A stretch of DNA of 32,168 nucleotides, taken from Bacteroidales bacterium (GTDB lineage Bacteria > Bacteroidota > Bacteroidia > Bacteroidales > Muribaculaceae). This document shows, one piece after another, positions 16,031 through 24,548 of this stretch. The stretch is taken from the NCBI GenBank assembly GCA_014800785.1, contig JAAVFK010000018.1:57602-89769 (forward strand), in the 5' to 3' direction. How positions within the stretch are numbered: position 1 is the stretch's first letter; each line of letters starts with the position of its first letter. The position numbers and the translations under genes are program-made. Below the pieces are notes generated by a model. It was not told the origin of the DNA. It saw only the letters and a program-made list of their open reading frames with translations, and made no database searches.

Positions 16031-16960
16031 ATGACGATGAACAGATCTGTTAAGGGTTATGCGCTGGCGGCGATTGCCGCTGCTGCTTACGGTACAAATC
16101 CGGTTTTCGCGATTCCTCTTTATGAGCAGGGGATGAATCCGAATTCCGTGCTCTTCTTCCGATATCTGATGGGGCTTCCTGTGCTGGCGGCGCTGATGGC
16201 CGCTCGCGGTGTGGGGTTTGCGATCGAACGCCGTCAGATATTTCCCGTGGCCGTGCTCGGAGTGCTCATGGCTATCTCCTCGCTAACCCTTTTCGAGAGC
16301 TACAACTATATGAATGCCGGGGTTGCCTCTACCCTATTGTTCGTGTATCCGATTCTGGTAGCCGTACTGATGGTGGCCTTTTTCCACGAGAAGTTCCGCT
16401 CTTCGATCGTCATCTGCCTCGCCATAATGTGTGTAGGACTCTGGTTGCTCATGAAGCCTGAGGGGGACAGCCGGGTGAGTACTTTCGGCTGTCTGCTGGT
16501 GATGCTGTCGGCTTTCACCTATGCGGTCTACATCATAATGGTCAATGTGTCGAAAGAGGTCAGGACGATCCCGACCACGCGCCTTCTGTTTCATGTTCTG
16601 TTCTGGGGAAGCCTGGTGTTCGTGGTCAAGATGGCCTTCGGCACACCGCTGACGATACCGGCGAGAGGTGCCGACTGGTCGGGGCTGCTCGCACTCGCCA
16701 TCATCCCGACGGTCGTGTCGCTGACGTGCACCACGGTCGCGATCCAGCTTATCGGCTCGACACCGACGGCCATCTTCGGCGCGTTGGAGCCGGTCTCGGC
16801 CGTAGTCCTCAGCTATTTCGTGCTCCACCAACCGATCACGCCCACCGAAATCATCGGTGGCCTGCTGATAGTCATAGCGACCACCCTCGTCGTAGCCGGC
16901 CACAGCGTAGACCGCGCAATCCTCCGCGTCCGCAAGATGTTCCCCCGCCGCAACTCTTGA
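16031..16960 (+). CDS. EamA/DMT-superfamily transporter
   Basis: The 309-residue inner-membrane protein has ten hydrophobic segments in two EamA halves (about 8-140 and 155-295). Typical features are AAIAAAAYGTNPVFAIPLYE, FFRYLMGLPVLAAL, YNYMNAGVASTLLFVYPILVAVL with a following acidic HEKF, and in the second half STPTAIFGALEPVSAVVLSYF. Family members move small metabolites such as amino acids or nucleotide precursors; the substrate here cannot be read from sequence. Its leader is at most a few tens of bases because of the promoter position. Confidence 0.9.
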   Translation: MTMNRSVKGYALAAIAAAAYGTNPVFAIPLYEQGMNPNSVLFFRYLMGLPVLAALMAARGVGFAIERRQIFPVAVLGVLMAISSLTLFESYNYMNAGVASTLLFVYPILVAVLMVAFFHEKFRSSIVICLAIMCVGLWLLMKPEGDSRVSTFGCLLVMLSAFTYAVYIIMVNVSKEVRTIPTTRLLFHVLFWGSLVFVVKMAFGTPLTIPARGADWSGLLALAIIPTVVSLTCTTVAIQLIGSTPTAIFGALEPVSAVVLSYFVLHQPITPTEIIGGLLIVIATTLVVAGHSVDRAILRVRKMFPRRNS

Positions 16961-17036
16961 ACTCGCACTTAATGTGCGTGGGTATTTTTCGGTTACCTGC
17001 GTTATAAAAGTAGTATATGACTTAAATATTCAGGTT

Positions 17037-18029
17037 ATGAAAAATATCGACAATAAACATGGGGGGTATGGGAACGAGAATGCGCATGGGCATGAATATG
17101 GGCACGAGCATGGGCATGGTCACGGGCATCATCACGTTCATGTGCTTCCGGGGGAGGGAGGCTCGCTCAACAGTATCTTTCTGTGGGCTATCGGGCTGAA
17201 TTTAGGATATGTCGTGCTGGAGGCGGTTTTCGGACTCATCAACGGGTCGATGGGACTGCTCAGTGACGCGGGCCACAATCTGAGCGACGTGGCGTCACTC
17301 CTGATAGCGCTCATCGCCTACAAGGCGGCACGCAAGGCTCCGACGGCCCGCTATTCATACGGCTATGGGAAGGCCACTATCGAGGCCTCTCTGTTCAATG
17401 CGGTGATCCTTTATGTTGCGGTGATATTGATCGCGGTCGAAGCGATCGAGCGACTGATTCATCCGCGCGCAATCGAGGGTGATGTGGTGGCCTGGGTTGC
17501 TGGCGCCGGCGTGATCGTCAACGGTGTGACGGCCTGGATGCTGATGCGCCACAGCAAGGGGGACCTCAACGTGCGTGGAGCCTTCATGCATATGGCAGCC
17601 GACACGGCCGTATCGGTGGGCGTTGTTATCTCGGGTATTGTCATCAGCTTCACCGACTGGTATTGGCTTGACCCGGTGGTAGGTATTCTGATTGCGGTCA
17701 TGATCGCTGTCAGTTCCTGGTCTCTGCTCCGCGAGAGTATGCGTATGGCACTCGATGCCGTTCCGGAAAATGTCGACACCAAAGTCATAGAGCACACGAT
17801 TCTTGAGGTGCCGGAAGTCCTTTCGGTGCATCACATGCACGTCTGGCCAATGAGTACCACCCGCAACGCCCTGACTGTCCACGTTGTTGTCGGCGATTCG
17901 AACGACATCGACAAAACAATTACAGAAGTGCGCCGCAGGGTTAAAGCTCTGGGCATAGACCATTCCACCATCGAAGCAGAAACAACCGCCGGCCACTGCT
18001 CCGAATGCGAATGTCACGCTAACGCTTGA
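17037..18029 (+). CDS. Cation diffusion facilitator (CzcD/ZitB-type zinc exporter)
   Basis: A 330-residue CDF transporter. The N-terminus is very histidine-rich (HGHEYGHEHGHGHGHHHVHV, about 15-35), a metal-buffering tail. Six membrane segments follow, with the transport-site motifs SDAGHNLSD (in TM2) and HMAADTAVS (in TM5), HxxxD each time as in zinc CDFs. The C-terminal cytoplasmic domain (VLSVHHMHVWPMSTTRNALTVHVVV) and a Cys/His tail HCSECECHA close the protein. I prefer the ATG at 17037 over an in-frame GTG at 16974, whose extra 21 residues do not look like the family. It probably exports Zn2+ (also Co/Cd possible). Confidence 0.92.
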   Translation: MKNIDNKHGGYGNENAHGHEYGHEHGHGHGHHHVHVLPGEGGSLNSIFLWAIGLNLGYVVLEAVFGLINGSMGLLSDAGHNLSDVASLLIALIAYKAARKAPTARYSYGYGKATIEASLFNAVILYVAVILIAVEAIERLIHPRAIEGDVVAWVAGAGVIVNGVTAWMLMRHSKGDLNVRGAFMHMAADTAVSVGVVISGIVISFTDWYWLDPVVGILIAVMIAVSSWSLLRESMRMALDAVPENVDTKVIEHTILEVPEVLSVHHMHVWPMSTTRNALTVHVVVGDSNDIDKTITEVRRRVKALGIDHSTIEAETTAGHCSECECHANA

Positions 18030-18113
18030 CACGGACCATCCCTCGGTACCGCAGGCGTTCCGTCTGTGCACCGAAGATCCGGGGACGGGTGACGAGGTTT
18101 GGAATAGATTTAT

Positions 18114-18121
18114 TAATTTTG
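18114..18121 (+). promoter_or_regulatory. -7 promoter box of rsmF
   Basis: TAATTTTG matches TAnnTTTG and ends 4 nt before the ATG at 18126. Transcription would start at or next to the start codon, suggesting a leaderless message. Confidence 0.5.
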
Positions 18122-18125
18122 CAGG

Positions 18126-19556
18126 ATGGAAATTAAAGAGTTGCCTGAAGAGTTCGGGCGGATGATTGTAGCGCTTTTCGGCGAGGCCGAGGGGCAGGCG
18201 CTTCTCGCGGCTTTGAGCGGAGGGGCGTCGCCAGTTTCGATAAGGGTCAATCCGATGAAGCCGGCCGGGACTCCCCTTTATGACGGAATGAAGAGGGTTC
18301 CGTGGAACGATAACGGTTGCTATCTGCCGGAGCGTCCGCAGTTTACTCTCAATCCGTTGCTCCACGCCGGCGCTTTCTACGTTCAGGAGGCGGCGTCGAT
18401 GATCCACGCGTGGATCGTGTCGGGTCTGGGATTGAAAGCGGGTTCCAAAGCGGTCGATCTCTGTGCGGCGCCGGGCGGAAAGACCGGGGCGGTGATTGAG
18501 GCGCTTCCCGAAGACTCGCTGATGGTCGCCAACGAATTTGTCGGCCAGCGGGCAAACATCCTGCGTGAGAATATGGCCAAACTCGGTTATCCGAGAGTCG
18601 TCGTGACCAATTCGGCGGTCGAGGCCATAGGCAGATTGGGCTCGACGTTCGACCTGATGGTGGCCGACGTGCCTTGCTCGGGCGAGGGAATGATGCGCAA
18701 GGAGGATGTGGCGCGCAGCCAGTGGTCTCCGAAGCTCATCAGAGAGTGTCGCGACCTTCAGCGCTCGATTCTCAATGACGCTCTGCCAGCACTGCGTCCC
18801 GGAGGCTATCTGATCTACAGCACCTGCACGTTCAACAAGCAGGAGGACGAGGAGAACGTCCGTTGGCTGATGGAGGAACACGGGCTCGAGAACATCCCGC
18901 TCGATCCGCCGGCGGAATGGAATGTCGCGCCGTCGGTTGACCCGGCGGTCAGCGCGATGCGGTTCCTCCCCCACAGGACGGCTGGCGAGGGATTATTCGT
19001 AGCTCTTCTCCGGAAGCCCGAAGGGGCCGAGGAGGCGCTCCCCTCGCTCAGACCTGCGAAAGAAGCCGCAGGCAAGGATTTTCGCAAGAAGGGGAAAAAC
19101 ACACGCGAGCCGGAACGAAAGGGTGCGACGGTCAAGGATATCAGGGAAGCGGAGAAATGGCTGAGTGACAGCCGTCTGAAGCTGAGCGTTGACGAGAAAG
19201 GAAACGTAAGCGCTATGGACACGGAGACGGCCGATATGGGCGCCTGTCTTCGCCGGGCAGGAGCCCGCGTGCTTTCGGCCGGGGTGGAAGTGGCCACAGT
19301 CAAGGGGCGCGATCTGGTTCCCTCAGCACCTCTCGCCCTCACGACGGCACTTGCGCGCGACGCCTTCCCGTCGGTCGAACTCGGTCTCGACGACGCACTC
19401 GATTATCTGCGCCACGAGGCGGCGAGGATGCCCGATGACACACCGAGAGGATTCGTCATCGTCACCTTCGGCGGGGTTCCCTTAGGCTTCGTCAAGAATA
19501 TCGGCAACCGCGCCAACAACCTGTATCCCGCCGAGTGGCGGATACGTAAATTATAA
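18126..19556 (+). CDS. rsmF: RsmF-like 16S rRNA cytosine-C5 methyltransferase
   Basis: The 476-residue NOL1/NOP2/Sun-family enzyme methylates cytosine in rRNA using SAM. Seen: PVSIRVNPMKP, FYVQEAASMI, SAM-binding KAVDLCAAPGGKT, and the two catalytic cysteines C184 in DVPCSGEGMMRK and C234 in YSTCTF. A linker rich in Lys/Arg (about 300-345) leads to a C-terminal RsmF/PUA-like RNA-binding domain ending GFVKNIGNRANNLYPAEWRIRKL. Length matches the RsmF class rather than shorter RsmB. The first ATG fits the family start although it is next to the -7 box. Its 3' end is the first unit of a decayed triple repeat. Confidence 0.92.
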   Translation: MEIKELPEEFGRMIVALFGEAEGQALLAALSGGASPVSIRVNPMKPAGTPLYDGMKRVPWNDNGCYLPERPQFTLNPLLHAGAFYVQEAASMIHAWIVSGLGLKAGSKAVDLCAAPGGKTGAVIEALPEDSLMVANEFVGQRANILRENMAKLGYPRVVVTNSAVEAIGRLGSTFDLMVADVPCSGEGMMRKEDVARSQWSPKLIRECRDLQRSILNDALPALRPGGYLIYSTCTFNKQEDEENVRWLMEEHGLENIPLDPPAEWNVAPSVDPAVSAMRFLPHRTAGEGLFVALLRKPEGAEEALPSLRPAKEAAGKDFRKKGKNTREPERKGATVKDIREAEKWLSDSRLKLSVDEKGNVSAMDTETADMGACLRRAGARVLSAGVEVATVKGRDLVPSAPLALTTALARDAFPSVELGLDDALDYLRHEAARMPDDTPRGFVIVTFGGVPLGFVKNIGNRANNLYPAEWRIRKL

Positions 19557-19608
19557 AGAATAGCGGATCTGCAAATTATAGAGTGGCGGATCCGTATACT
19601 ATAAATAG
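19533..19608. repeat. Degenerate triple repeat spanning the rsmF stop codon
   Basis: GCGGAT followed by an A/T-rich TATAA block occurs at 19538, 19563 and 19586 (spacing 25 and 23). The first unit encodes the last residues and stop of rsmF; the next two are non-coding near-copies that fill the gap to copA. Confidence 0.75.
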
Positions 19609-19633
19609 AACTCGACAGACAACTCTCAGCATA

Positions 19634-21829
19634 ATGAAAGCGACTTTTCCGATCACCGGTATGATGTGCGCCGTCTGCGCCGGCACCGTCGAGCGAGTGC
19701 TCCGCTCCGAGAAGGGGGTGGAGAACGCCGCCGTCAATCTGGCCGCGGAGACCGTCGAAGTCTCGTGGGATCCGGAGGTCACCACACCCGAACGTATGGC
19801 TGAGGCTCTGAAGGGGGACGGATATGAGATGATCATTGAGAAATCGGCCGTCAAGGCGGCGCTGAGAGCCCGCGACGAGGAGGAACGGCGCTACAAGGAT
19901 CTGCGGCGCAAGGTTATCCTCGCCTGGATTCTGACGTTGCCGATCGCGGCGGTCTGTATGATCCACATACACTTTCCGGGAGAGCAGTGGTTCATGTGTA
20001 TCGGTACGCTGATCGTAATGACAGTCTGCGGAAACCGCTTCTTCATCAACGGCTTCCGTTCGCTTATCCGTCGCCATCCGGGAATGGATGCGCTTGTGGC
20101 AGTCTCGACAACAGTCTCGTTTCTCTTCTCACTGGTCAGCACGATCCGGCCCTCCTTATGGACCGAACAGGCCGTCGTCCCCTCGATGTATTACGAGACG
20201 GCGGCAATGGTCATCGCGTTCGTACTGACCGGAAAACTGATGGAGACCCGGGCCAGACGTTCGGCCGGGAGCGCCATAGCCGATCTGATGGGCCTCACCC
20301 CCACCGAAGCACAGATACGGCTTCCGGATGGATCGCTTGAGCGCGTGCCTGTCTCGGAGGTTCGCCCCGGGGTCATTGTCTGCGTCAGCCCGGGAGAACG
20401 CATCCCGGCCGACGGCAAGGTGGTGGAGGGTGTCTCGGCTGTCAACGAGAGCATGCTCACCGGCGAACCGCTCGGTGTGGAGAAAACGCTCGGATCCAAG
20501 GTATTCGCCGGGACCATCAACGGTAACGGCACACTCTTCGTCGAGGCACTTTCGGTGGGCAACACCACTCGCCTCGCCCGCATAATCGAAAATGTCCGCC
20601 ACGCCTATGGATCGAAAGCTCCGGTCCAGAAACTCGTGGACCGTATAGCCGGGATCTTCGTCCCGGCCGTGATGCTTATCTCGCTGATCACCTTCGGGGT
20701 CTGGATTTCGTTCGGACTCGACAAACTCCCGATGGCCATTCTCGCAGCGGCGTCTGTGCTTGTCATAGCCTGTCCCTGCGCGCTCGGTCTGGCAACGCCG
20801 ACGGCTATCATGGTGGGTGTCGGGCGCGGAGCGCGCCACGGTGTGCTGGTCAAGGATGCCGAAGCACTCGAACTGTTGGCCGACATTGACCTCTTGGCTA
20901 TCGACAAGACCGGAACCCTCACCGAAGGTCGACCTGTCGTCACCGACTGCCGATGGTTTGCCGAAGAGAGTGAGCGCCGGAGGTTCCTCGACCTGCTGAC
21001 CGCGCTCGAACAGGGCAACGCCCATCCCCTCGCCGGCGCCATCACGGCGTGGGCGAAGGAATCGGGGGCGTCGCCGGCGCCACTCGGCAGATTTGAATAT
21101 ATTCCCGGAGAGGGAGCCACGGCCGTGACCGCCGACGGCGAGACCATCTGGGCCGGATCTTCCGAGCTGGCCCGACGTATGGGGGCCGAGGTCACGGAAA
21201 ACGATGCCAAGCCAGGCGAAGGAACGGTTTACGCAGGGCTGAACGGCACGTGTTGCGTGCGCATCAACGTGACAGACACACTGCGCCCGGAAGCGGTCGA
21301 GACCGTCAAGGAACTGAAGGGGCTGGGTATTGAGCCGGTGCTTCTGACGGGAGATTCCGAGTCGACGGCGCTCCACATTGCCCGGCTGTCCGGAATCGGA
21401 CGTGTCATAGCCGAGGCCAAGCCGGAGCGTAAGCTCGAAGTGATAGAAGAACTGAAGAAGACGGGGAAGCGGGTGGCGATGGCCGGCGACGGGATCAACG
21501 ACGCGGCGGCGCTCGCTGCGGCCGACGTCTCGATCGCCATGGGGGGAGGAAGCGACATCGCGATGGAGGTCGCCCAGCTGACTATCGTCCGCGCCGATCT
21601 CGCGCAGATTCCGATGGCGGTGCGTCTTTCGCGCGCCACACTGAAGGTGATCCGCCAGAACCTCTTCTGGGCCTTCATCTACAACATCATCGGCATCCCC
21701 GTGGCCGCCGGCGTACTCTATCCCGCCTTCGGGTTGATGCTGACCCCGATGTTCGCATCGGCCGCTATGGCCTTCTCCTCGGTCTGCGTGGTCACGAACT
21801 CATTGCGTCTCAAACGCGTTTCAATATAA
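19634..21829 (+). CDS. copA: Copper-exporting P1B-type ATPase
   Basis: The 731-residue protein pumps Cu+ out of the cytoplasm. One N-terminal heavy-metal-associated domain has C12-AV-C15 in ITGMMCAVCAGTVE. Membrane segments flank the actuator loop (MLTGEP), the metal-site C380-P-C382 (VIACPCALGLATPTAI), phosphorylation site D424-KTGT, the HP motif in GNAHPLAGAI, LLTGDSES and MAGDGINDAAAL. I chose the ATG at 19634, giving MKATFPITGMMC, since an upstream in-frame ATG (19583) would add 17 unrelated residues. The TAA stop lies at the very edge of a 184-bp inverted-repeat element, beyond which is a small HMA protein, so copA and a chaperone-like gene are split by that element. Confidence 0.95.
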   Translation: MKATFPITGMMCAVCAGTVERVLRSEKGVENAAVNLAAETVEVSWDPEVTTPERMAEALKGDGYEMIIEKSAVKAALRARDEEERRYKDLRRKVILAWILTLPIAAVCMIHIHFPGEQWFMCIGTLIVMTVCGNRFFINGFRSLIRRHPGMDALVAVSTTVSFLFSLVSTIRPSLWTEQAVVPSMYYETAAMVIAFVLTGKLMETRARRSAGSAIADLMGLTPTEAQIRLPDGSLERVPVSEVRPGVIVCVSPGERIPADGKVVEGVSAVNESMLTGEPLGVEKTLGSKVFAGTINGNGTLFVEALSVGNTTRLARIIENVRHAYGSKAPVQKLVDRIAGIFVPAVMLISLITFGVWISFGLDKLPMAILAAASVLVIACPCALGLATPTAIMVGVGRGARHGVLVKDAEALELLADIDLLAIDKTGTLTEGRPVVTDCRWFAEESERRRFLDLLTALEQGNAHPLAGAITAWAKESGASPAPLGRFEYIPGEGATAVTADGETIWAGSSELARRMGAEVTENDAKPGEGTVYAGLNGTCCVRINVTDTLRPEAVETVKELKGLGIEPVLLTGDSESTALHIARLSGIGRVIAEAKPERKLEVIEELKKTGKRVAMAGDGINDAAALAAADVSIAMGGGSDIAMEVAQLTIVRADLAQIPMAVRLSRATLKVIRQNLFWAFIYNIIGIPVAAGVLYPAFGLMLTPMFASAAMAFSSVCVVTNSLRLKRVSI

Positions 21830-22011
21830 GTAAGTGTTCAAATTTAACCGATAGTAAGTGATCAGAAATCTTTTATACTATATGCGGCTTCTTTTTTATC
21901 AATTCCGAATTGTCGTTCAGTCGCTTAGCTCGCTAAGCTCCTTCTCTCCGCATCGGAATTGCCTAAAAAATAAGCTCGCATATAGCATAAATTAAATTTG
22001 AACACTTACTT
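21828..22011. mobile_element. MITE-like 184-bp inverted-repeat element
   Basis: Perfect 20-bp terminal inverted repeats: AAGTAAGTGTTCAAATTTAA (21828-21847) and its complement at 21992-22011. Further inside, the arms 21876-21908 and 21953-21986 pair imperfectly (both contain CTATATGCG and CAATTCCGA-like blocks in opposite orientation), and the centre is a perfect hairpin GCTTAGC-TC-GCTAAGC (21923-21938). There is no open frame for a transposase and no target duplication was seen. It can also fold as a very long RNA hairpin and might act as a terminator or attenuator between copA and the HMA gene. Confidence 0.7.
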
Positions 22012-22025
22012 AAAAAATCAAATTT

Positions 22026-22241
22026 ATGGATTTCAAGACAAATGCAAAATGCGGAGGTTGCTCCTCCAAGATCATAGCCGGCGTTAAGAACCGGTTCCCT
22101 AACGCCGAGCTTGAGCTCGACCTCAATTCGGCCGACAAGATTCTTCACGTCCACGGGATTCCCGAAGATGGGGAACATGCGGCGCAGGTCGAGGCGGCTA
22201 TCGCGGAGACCGGTTTCAAGGGCTCATGGGTAGAACGTTGA
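22026..22241 (+). CDS. Small heavy-metal-associated (HMA) protein, copper-chaperone-like
   Basis: A 71-residue ferredoxin-like HMA domain: MDFKTNAKCGGCSSKII with a metal-binding C9-GG-C12, the middle ELELDLNSADKILHVHG and a final AIAETGFKGSWVE. CopZ-type chaperones deliver Cu+ to CopA, whose gene lies upstream on the same strand; the GGC spacing differs from canonical MxCxxC (here no Met before). The next gene, LolD-like, starts 4 nt after its stop. Confidence 0.85.
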   Translation: MDFKTNAKCGGCSSKIIAGVKNRFPNAELELDLNSADKILHVHGIPEDGEHAAQVEAAIAETGFKGSWVER

Positions 22242-22245
22242 GCCG

Positions 22246-22932
22246 ATGCTGAATATAGTCGGCATATCCAAATCTTTCGGTCAGCTGAAAGTGCTCGACG
22301 ACATCACGTTGAGTGTCGCCGAGCGTGAGATTGTGGCTATTGTCGGTCCGAGCGGAGCGGGCAAGACCACGCTCCTGCAGATCGCCGGGACTCTTGAGCG
22401 GCCCGACACGGGGCGCGTCGAGTTCAACGGCCGCGAGGTCACGTCGCTGTCGGACCGGAAACTCTCCGAGTTCCGCAACCGCCACATGGGGTTCGTGTTC
22501 CAGTTCCACCAGCTTCTTCCCGAACTGACAGCTTGCGAGAACGTCGCCCTCCCGGCGATGATCGGCGGCGAGTCGAAGGGAGTAGCCATGAAACGCGCGG
22601 CCGAACTGTTGGACCGCTTCGGACTCGGCGACCGTCTGACCCATAAGCCCGGTGCGCTCTCGGGGGGAGAGAAACAGCGCGCCGCGATAGCGCGCGCACT
22701 CATCAACAACCCCGGCATCATCTTCGCCGACGAGCCGACGGGATCGCTCGACTCGGCCAACCGCGACGAAATCCAACACCACCTCGTCAGTCTTCGCGAC
22801 ACATTCGGCCAGTCGGTCATCATGGTGACCCACGACCCGAGTCTCGCGTCGATAGCAGACCGTGTGATCACGTTGCGCGACGGCCGCATCGTGACCGAAG
22901 ACAACTTCCAGACAACCTCCACACCAGAATGA
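22246..22932 (+). CDS. ABC transporter ATP-binding protein, LolD-like
   Basis: The 228-residue ATPase has Walker A G34-PSGAGKT41, the Q-loop in FVFQFHQLLPELTACENVALP, signature LSGGEKQR, Walker B IIFADEP and the H-loop MVTHD. The FQFHQLLPE and ENVALP segments are typical of the MacB/FtsE/LolD group, and LolD (release of lipoproteins from the inner membrane) is the usual annotation. No permease (LolC/E) is adjacent. The end overlaps the next gene by 4 nt (ATGA). Confidence 0.88.
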   Translation: MLNIVGISKSFGQLKVLDDITLSVAEREIVAIVGPSGAGKTTLLQIAGTLERPDTGRVEFNGREVTSLSDRKLSEFRNRHMGFVFQFHQLLPELTACENVALPAMIGGESKGVAMKRAAELLDRFGLGDRLTHKPGALSGGEKQRAAIARALINNPGIIFADEPTGSLDSANRDEIQHHLVSLRDTFGQSVIMVTHDPSLASIADRVITLRDGRIVTEDNFQTTSTPE

Positions 22933-23693
22933 CACTCAAACCAGCCTTATATCTCGTCCCGGTGACGATCAGCAACGCACCGGTCGATGATGTCCTCCCT
23001 CCGGCCAATATCGGGATTCTCCGAGGAATCCGCCACATGATCGTCGAGAACGTGCGCACGGCGCGGCGCTTTCTGAAGCGCTGCGACCCGGGATTCGACA
23101 TTGCTCCGGTGACCTTCTACGAACTCAACCGCCACACGGATCTCACGCAGGTCGCGACATATCTCGAACCTCTGCGACGCGGCGAACCGATGGCGGTGAT
23201 GAGCGAAGCCGGTTGTCCGGCCGTGGCCGACCCGGGTGCGCTCCCGGTCGAGATCGCGCGCCGCGAGGGTCTGGCGGTCGTTCCGCTCGTGGGGCCGTCG
23301 AGCATACTGATGTCGCTGATGGCCTCGGGATTCAACGGCCAGGGATTCGCGTTCAACGGCTATCTGCCGATCGACGGCGCCGAGCGCGGAAAAGCGATCC
23401 GCGATCTTGAGGCCGAGTCTGCTCGCAAGGACCGGACACAAATCTTCATCGAGACGCCCTATCGCAACAACCGGATGATCCTCACGCTGGCCGAGACGCT
23501 GAGACCCGACACGATGGTCTGCGTAGCGGCCGACATCACCGATCCGGACCGCGAGGAGATTGTGGTTCTCCCGGCCCGCGAGTGGCTGACGCGCAAGTAC
23601 GATTTCGACAAGCGTCCCGCCATCTTCCTGATCTATCGCCCGCAGGCTCACGCTCCGCGCGACCGGCGCAAGGGTTCCCGCGAGAGGAAATGA
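22929..23693 (+). CDS. RsmI-like SAM-dependent (tetrapyrrole-methylase fold) methyltransferase
   Basis: The 254-residue protein shows ALYLVPVTISN, ILRGIRHMIVENVRTARRFLK, GEPMAVMSEAGCPAVADPGALPVEIAR and VVPLVGPSSILMSLMASGFNGQGFAFNGYLP, the signature stretches of RsmI, which 2'-O-methylates C1402 of 16S rRNA. The N-terminal (I/V)x(T/S)P(I)GN loop reads VPVTISNAP and is atypical, as in the shorter Bacteroidetes RsmI-like group, so the exact target is uncertain. It is coupled to the LolD-like gene. Confidence 0.8.
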   Translation: MTLKPALYLVPVTISNAPVDDVLPPANIGILRGIRHMIVENVRTARRFLKRCDPGFDIAPVTFYELNRHTDLTQVATYLEPLRRGEPMAVMSEAGCPAVADPGALPVEIARREGLAVVPLVGPSSILMSLMASGFNGQGFAFNGYLPIDGAERGKAIRDLEAESARKDRTQIFIETPYRNNRMILTLAETLRPDTMVCVAADITDPDREEIVVLPAREWLTRKYDFDKRPAIFLIYRPQAHAPRDRRKGSRERK

Positions 23694-23748
23694 ACCATAT
23701 CGAAAGCCATAATGTTATAGATTCAAACACTAAAACACTATAAATACT

Positions 23749-24336
23749 ATGGCAGACACATTGAATCTCAAAGGAACCAAGACTGCGGACAATCTGGCTC
23801 TGGCCTATGTTGCCGAGTCGACCGCTTATACCCGTTATACCTATTACGCCCAGCAGGCGGAGAAAGAACAGTTGTTCCAGTATCGCGATATCTTCAACGA
23901 GACCGCCGACAATGAACTTCACCACGGCAAGATCTTTCTCAAGTATCTGGTCGAGGGTGGCGTGACACCCGGCACCGTTAGCGTCGATTCGGGCGTTCTG
24001 AGCGACACGAAGACCAATCTGCAGATCTCCATCAAGGAGGAGACTTTCGAAGGCGTCGACCTTTACCGCAAGGCGGCGAAGACTGCCCAAGAGGAAGGTT
24101 TCGCGGATCTGGCCGTGCAGTTCAACGCTATCGCCGACGTTGAGGACCACCACCGCGCACGTTTCGAGCGCATGCTGAAACGTCTGGAGGAGGGTACCGT
24201 ATGGAAGCGCAACGAGCCGGTTGAATGGAAGTGTGAGGTCTGCGGCTACATCTTCAAGGGCACCGAGCCCCCGAAGGTATGCCCGGCCTGCAAGCACCCC
24301 TACCAACACTACGATGCCCCCGACTATTGGGCATAA
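23749..24336 (+). CDS. Rubrerythrin
   Basis: A 195-residue cytoplasmic peroxide-scavenging protein. The N-terminal ferritin-like diiron domain carries Glu/His ligands in AYVAESTAYTRYTYYAQQA, NETADNELHHGKIF and AIADVEDHHRARFERML; the C-terminal rubredoxin-like iron site is C162-EVC165-GY and C178-PAC181-KHPY. Size and domain order are those of classic anaerobe rubrerythrin, where it reduces H2O2 to protect against air exposure. It stands alone, 55 nt after the RsmI-like gene, with a strong terminator behind it. Confidence 0.96.
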   Translation: MADTLNLKGTKTADNLALAYVAESTAYTRYTYYAQQAEKEQLFQYRDIFNETADNELHHGKIFLKYLVEGGVTPGTVSVDSGVLSDTKTNLQISIKEETFEGVDLYRKAAKTAQEEGFADLAVQFNAIADVEDHHRARFERMLKRLEEGTVWKRNEPVEWKCEVCGYIFKGTEPPKVCPACKHPYQHYDAPDYWA

Positions 24337-24380
24337 GTTATCAAGAACACACCAGAGCGGTCAAGCTCTGTCATCCCGAC

Positions 24381-24412
24381 GGACGCGCCAAACGGCGCGC
24401 CCGTTTTTTTTT
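24381..24412 (+). terminator. Rho-independent terminator after rubrerythrin
   Basis: GGACGCGCC (24381-24389) and GGCGCGCCC (24394-24402) form a 9-bp stem with one mismatch and an AAAC loop, followed by G and nine T residues. Confidence 0.92.
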
Positions 24413-24510
24413 GTAAACGGGTAACACGGATAGCAGTGATTTTTTACCGAATTAAATCATTTATTTAGTGCGTCTTATCTATCCACCCCTCAAAATAAGT
24501 GTAAAAATTC

Positions 24511-24542
24511 CTTGGTAATAACACTCTTATTTCGTAATTTTG
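24511..24542 (+). promoter_or_regulatory. Promoter of the structured leader / candidate ncRNA
   Basis: TAATTTTG at 24535-24542 matches the -7 consensus, and CTTG at 24511-24514 lies 20 nt upstream as a 3-of-4 match to the -33 TTTG. Start of transcription is expected near 24549, more than 400 nt before the next start codon. Confidence 0.65.
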
Positions 24543-24548
24543 CAGTCG

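Noticed and set aside
17355-18974. Open minus-strand frame of 539 codons opposite the CDF and rsmF genes
   Set aside because: It crosses two well-identified genes and their intergenic gap, has Arg/His/Asp-rich composition without motifs, and is the mirror of GC-rich codon use on the other strand.
20156-21376. Open minus-strand frame of 406 codons opposite copA
   Set aside because: Lies wholly inside copA, shows no domain-like sequence, and is a GC-driven shadow frame.
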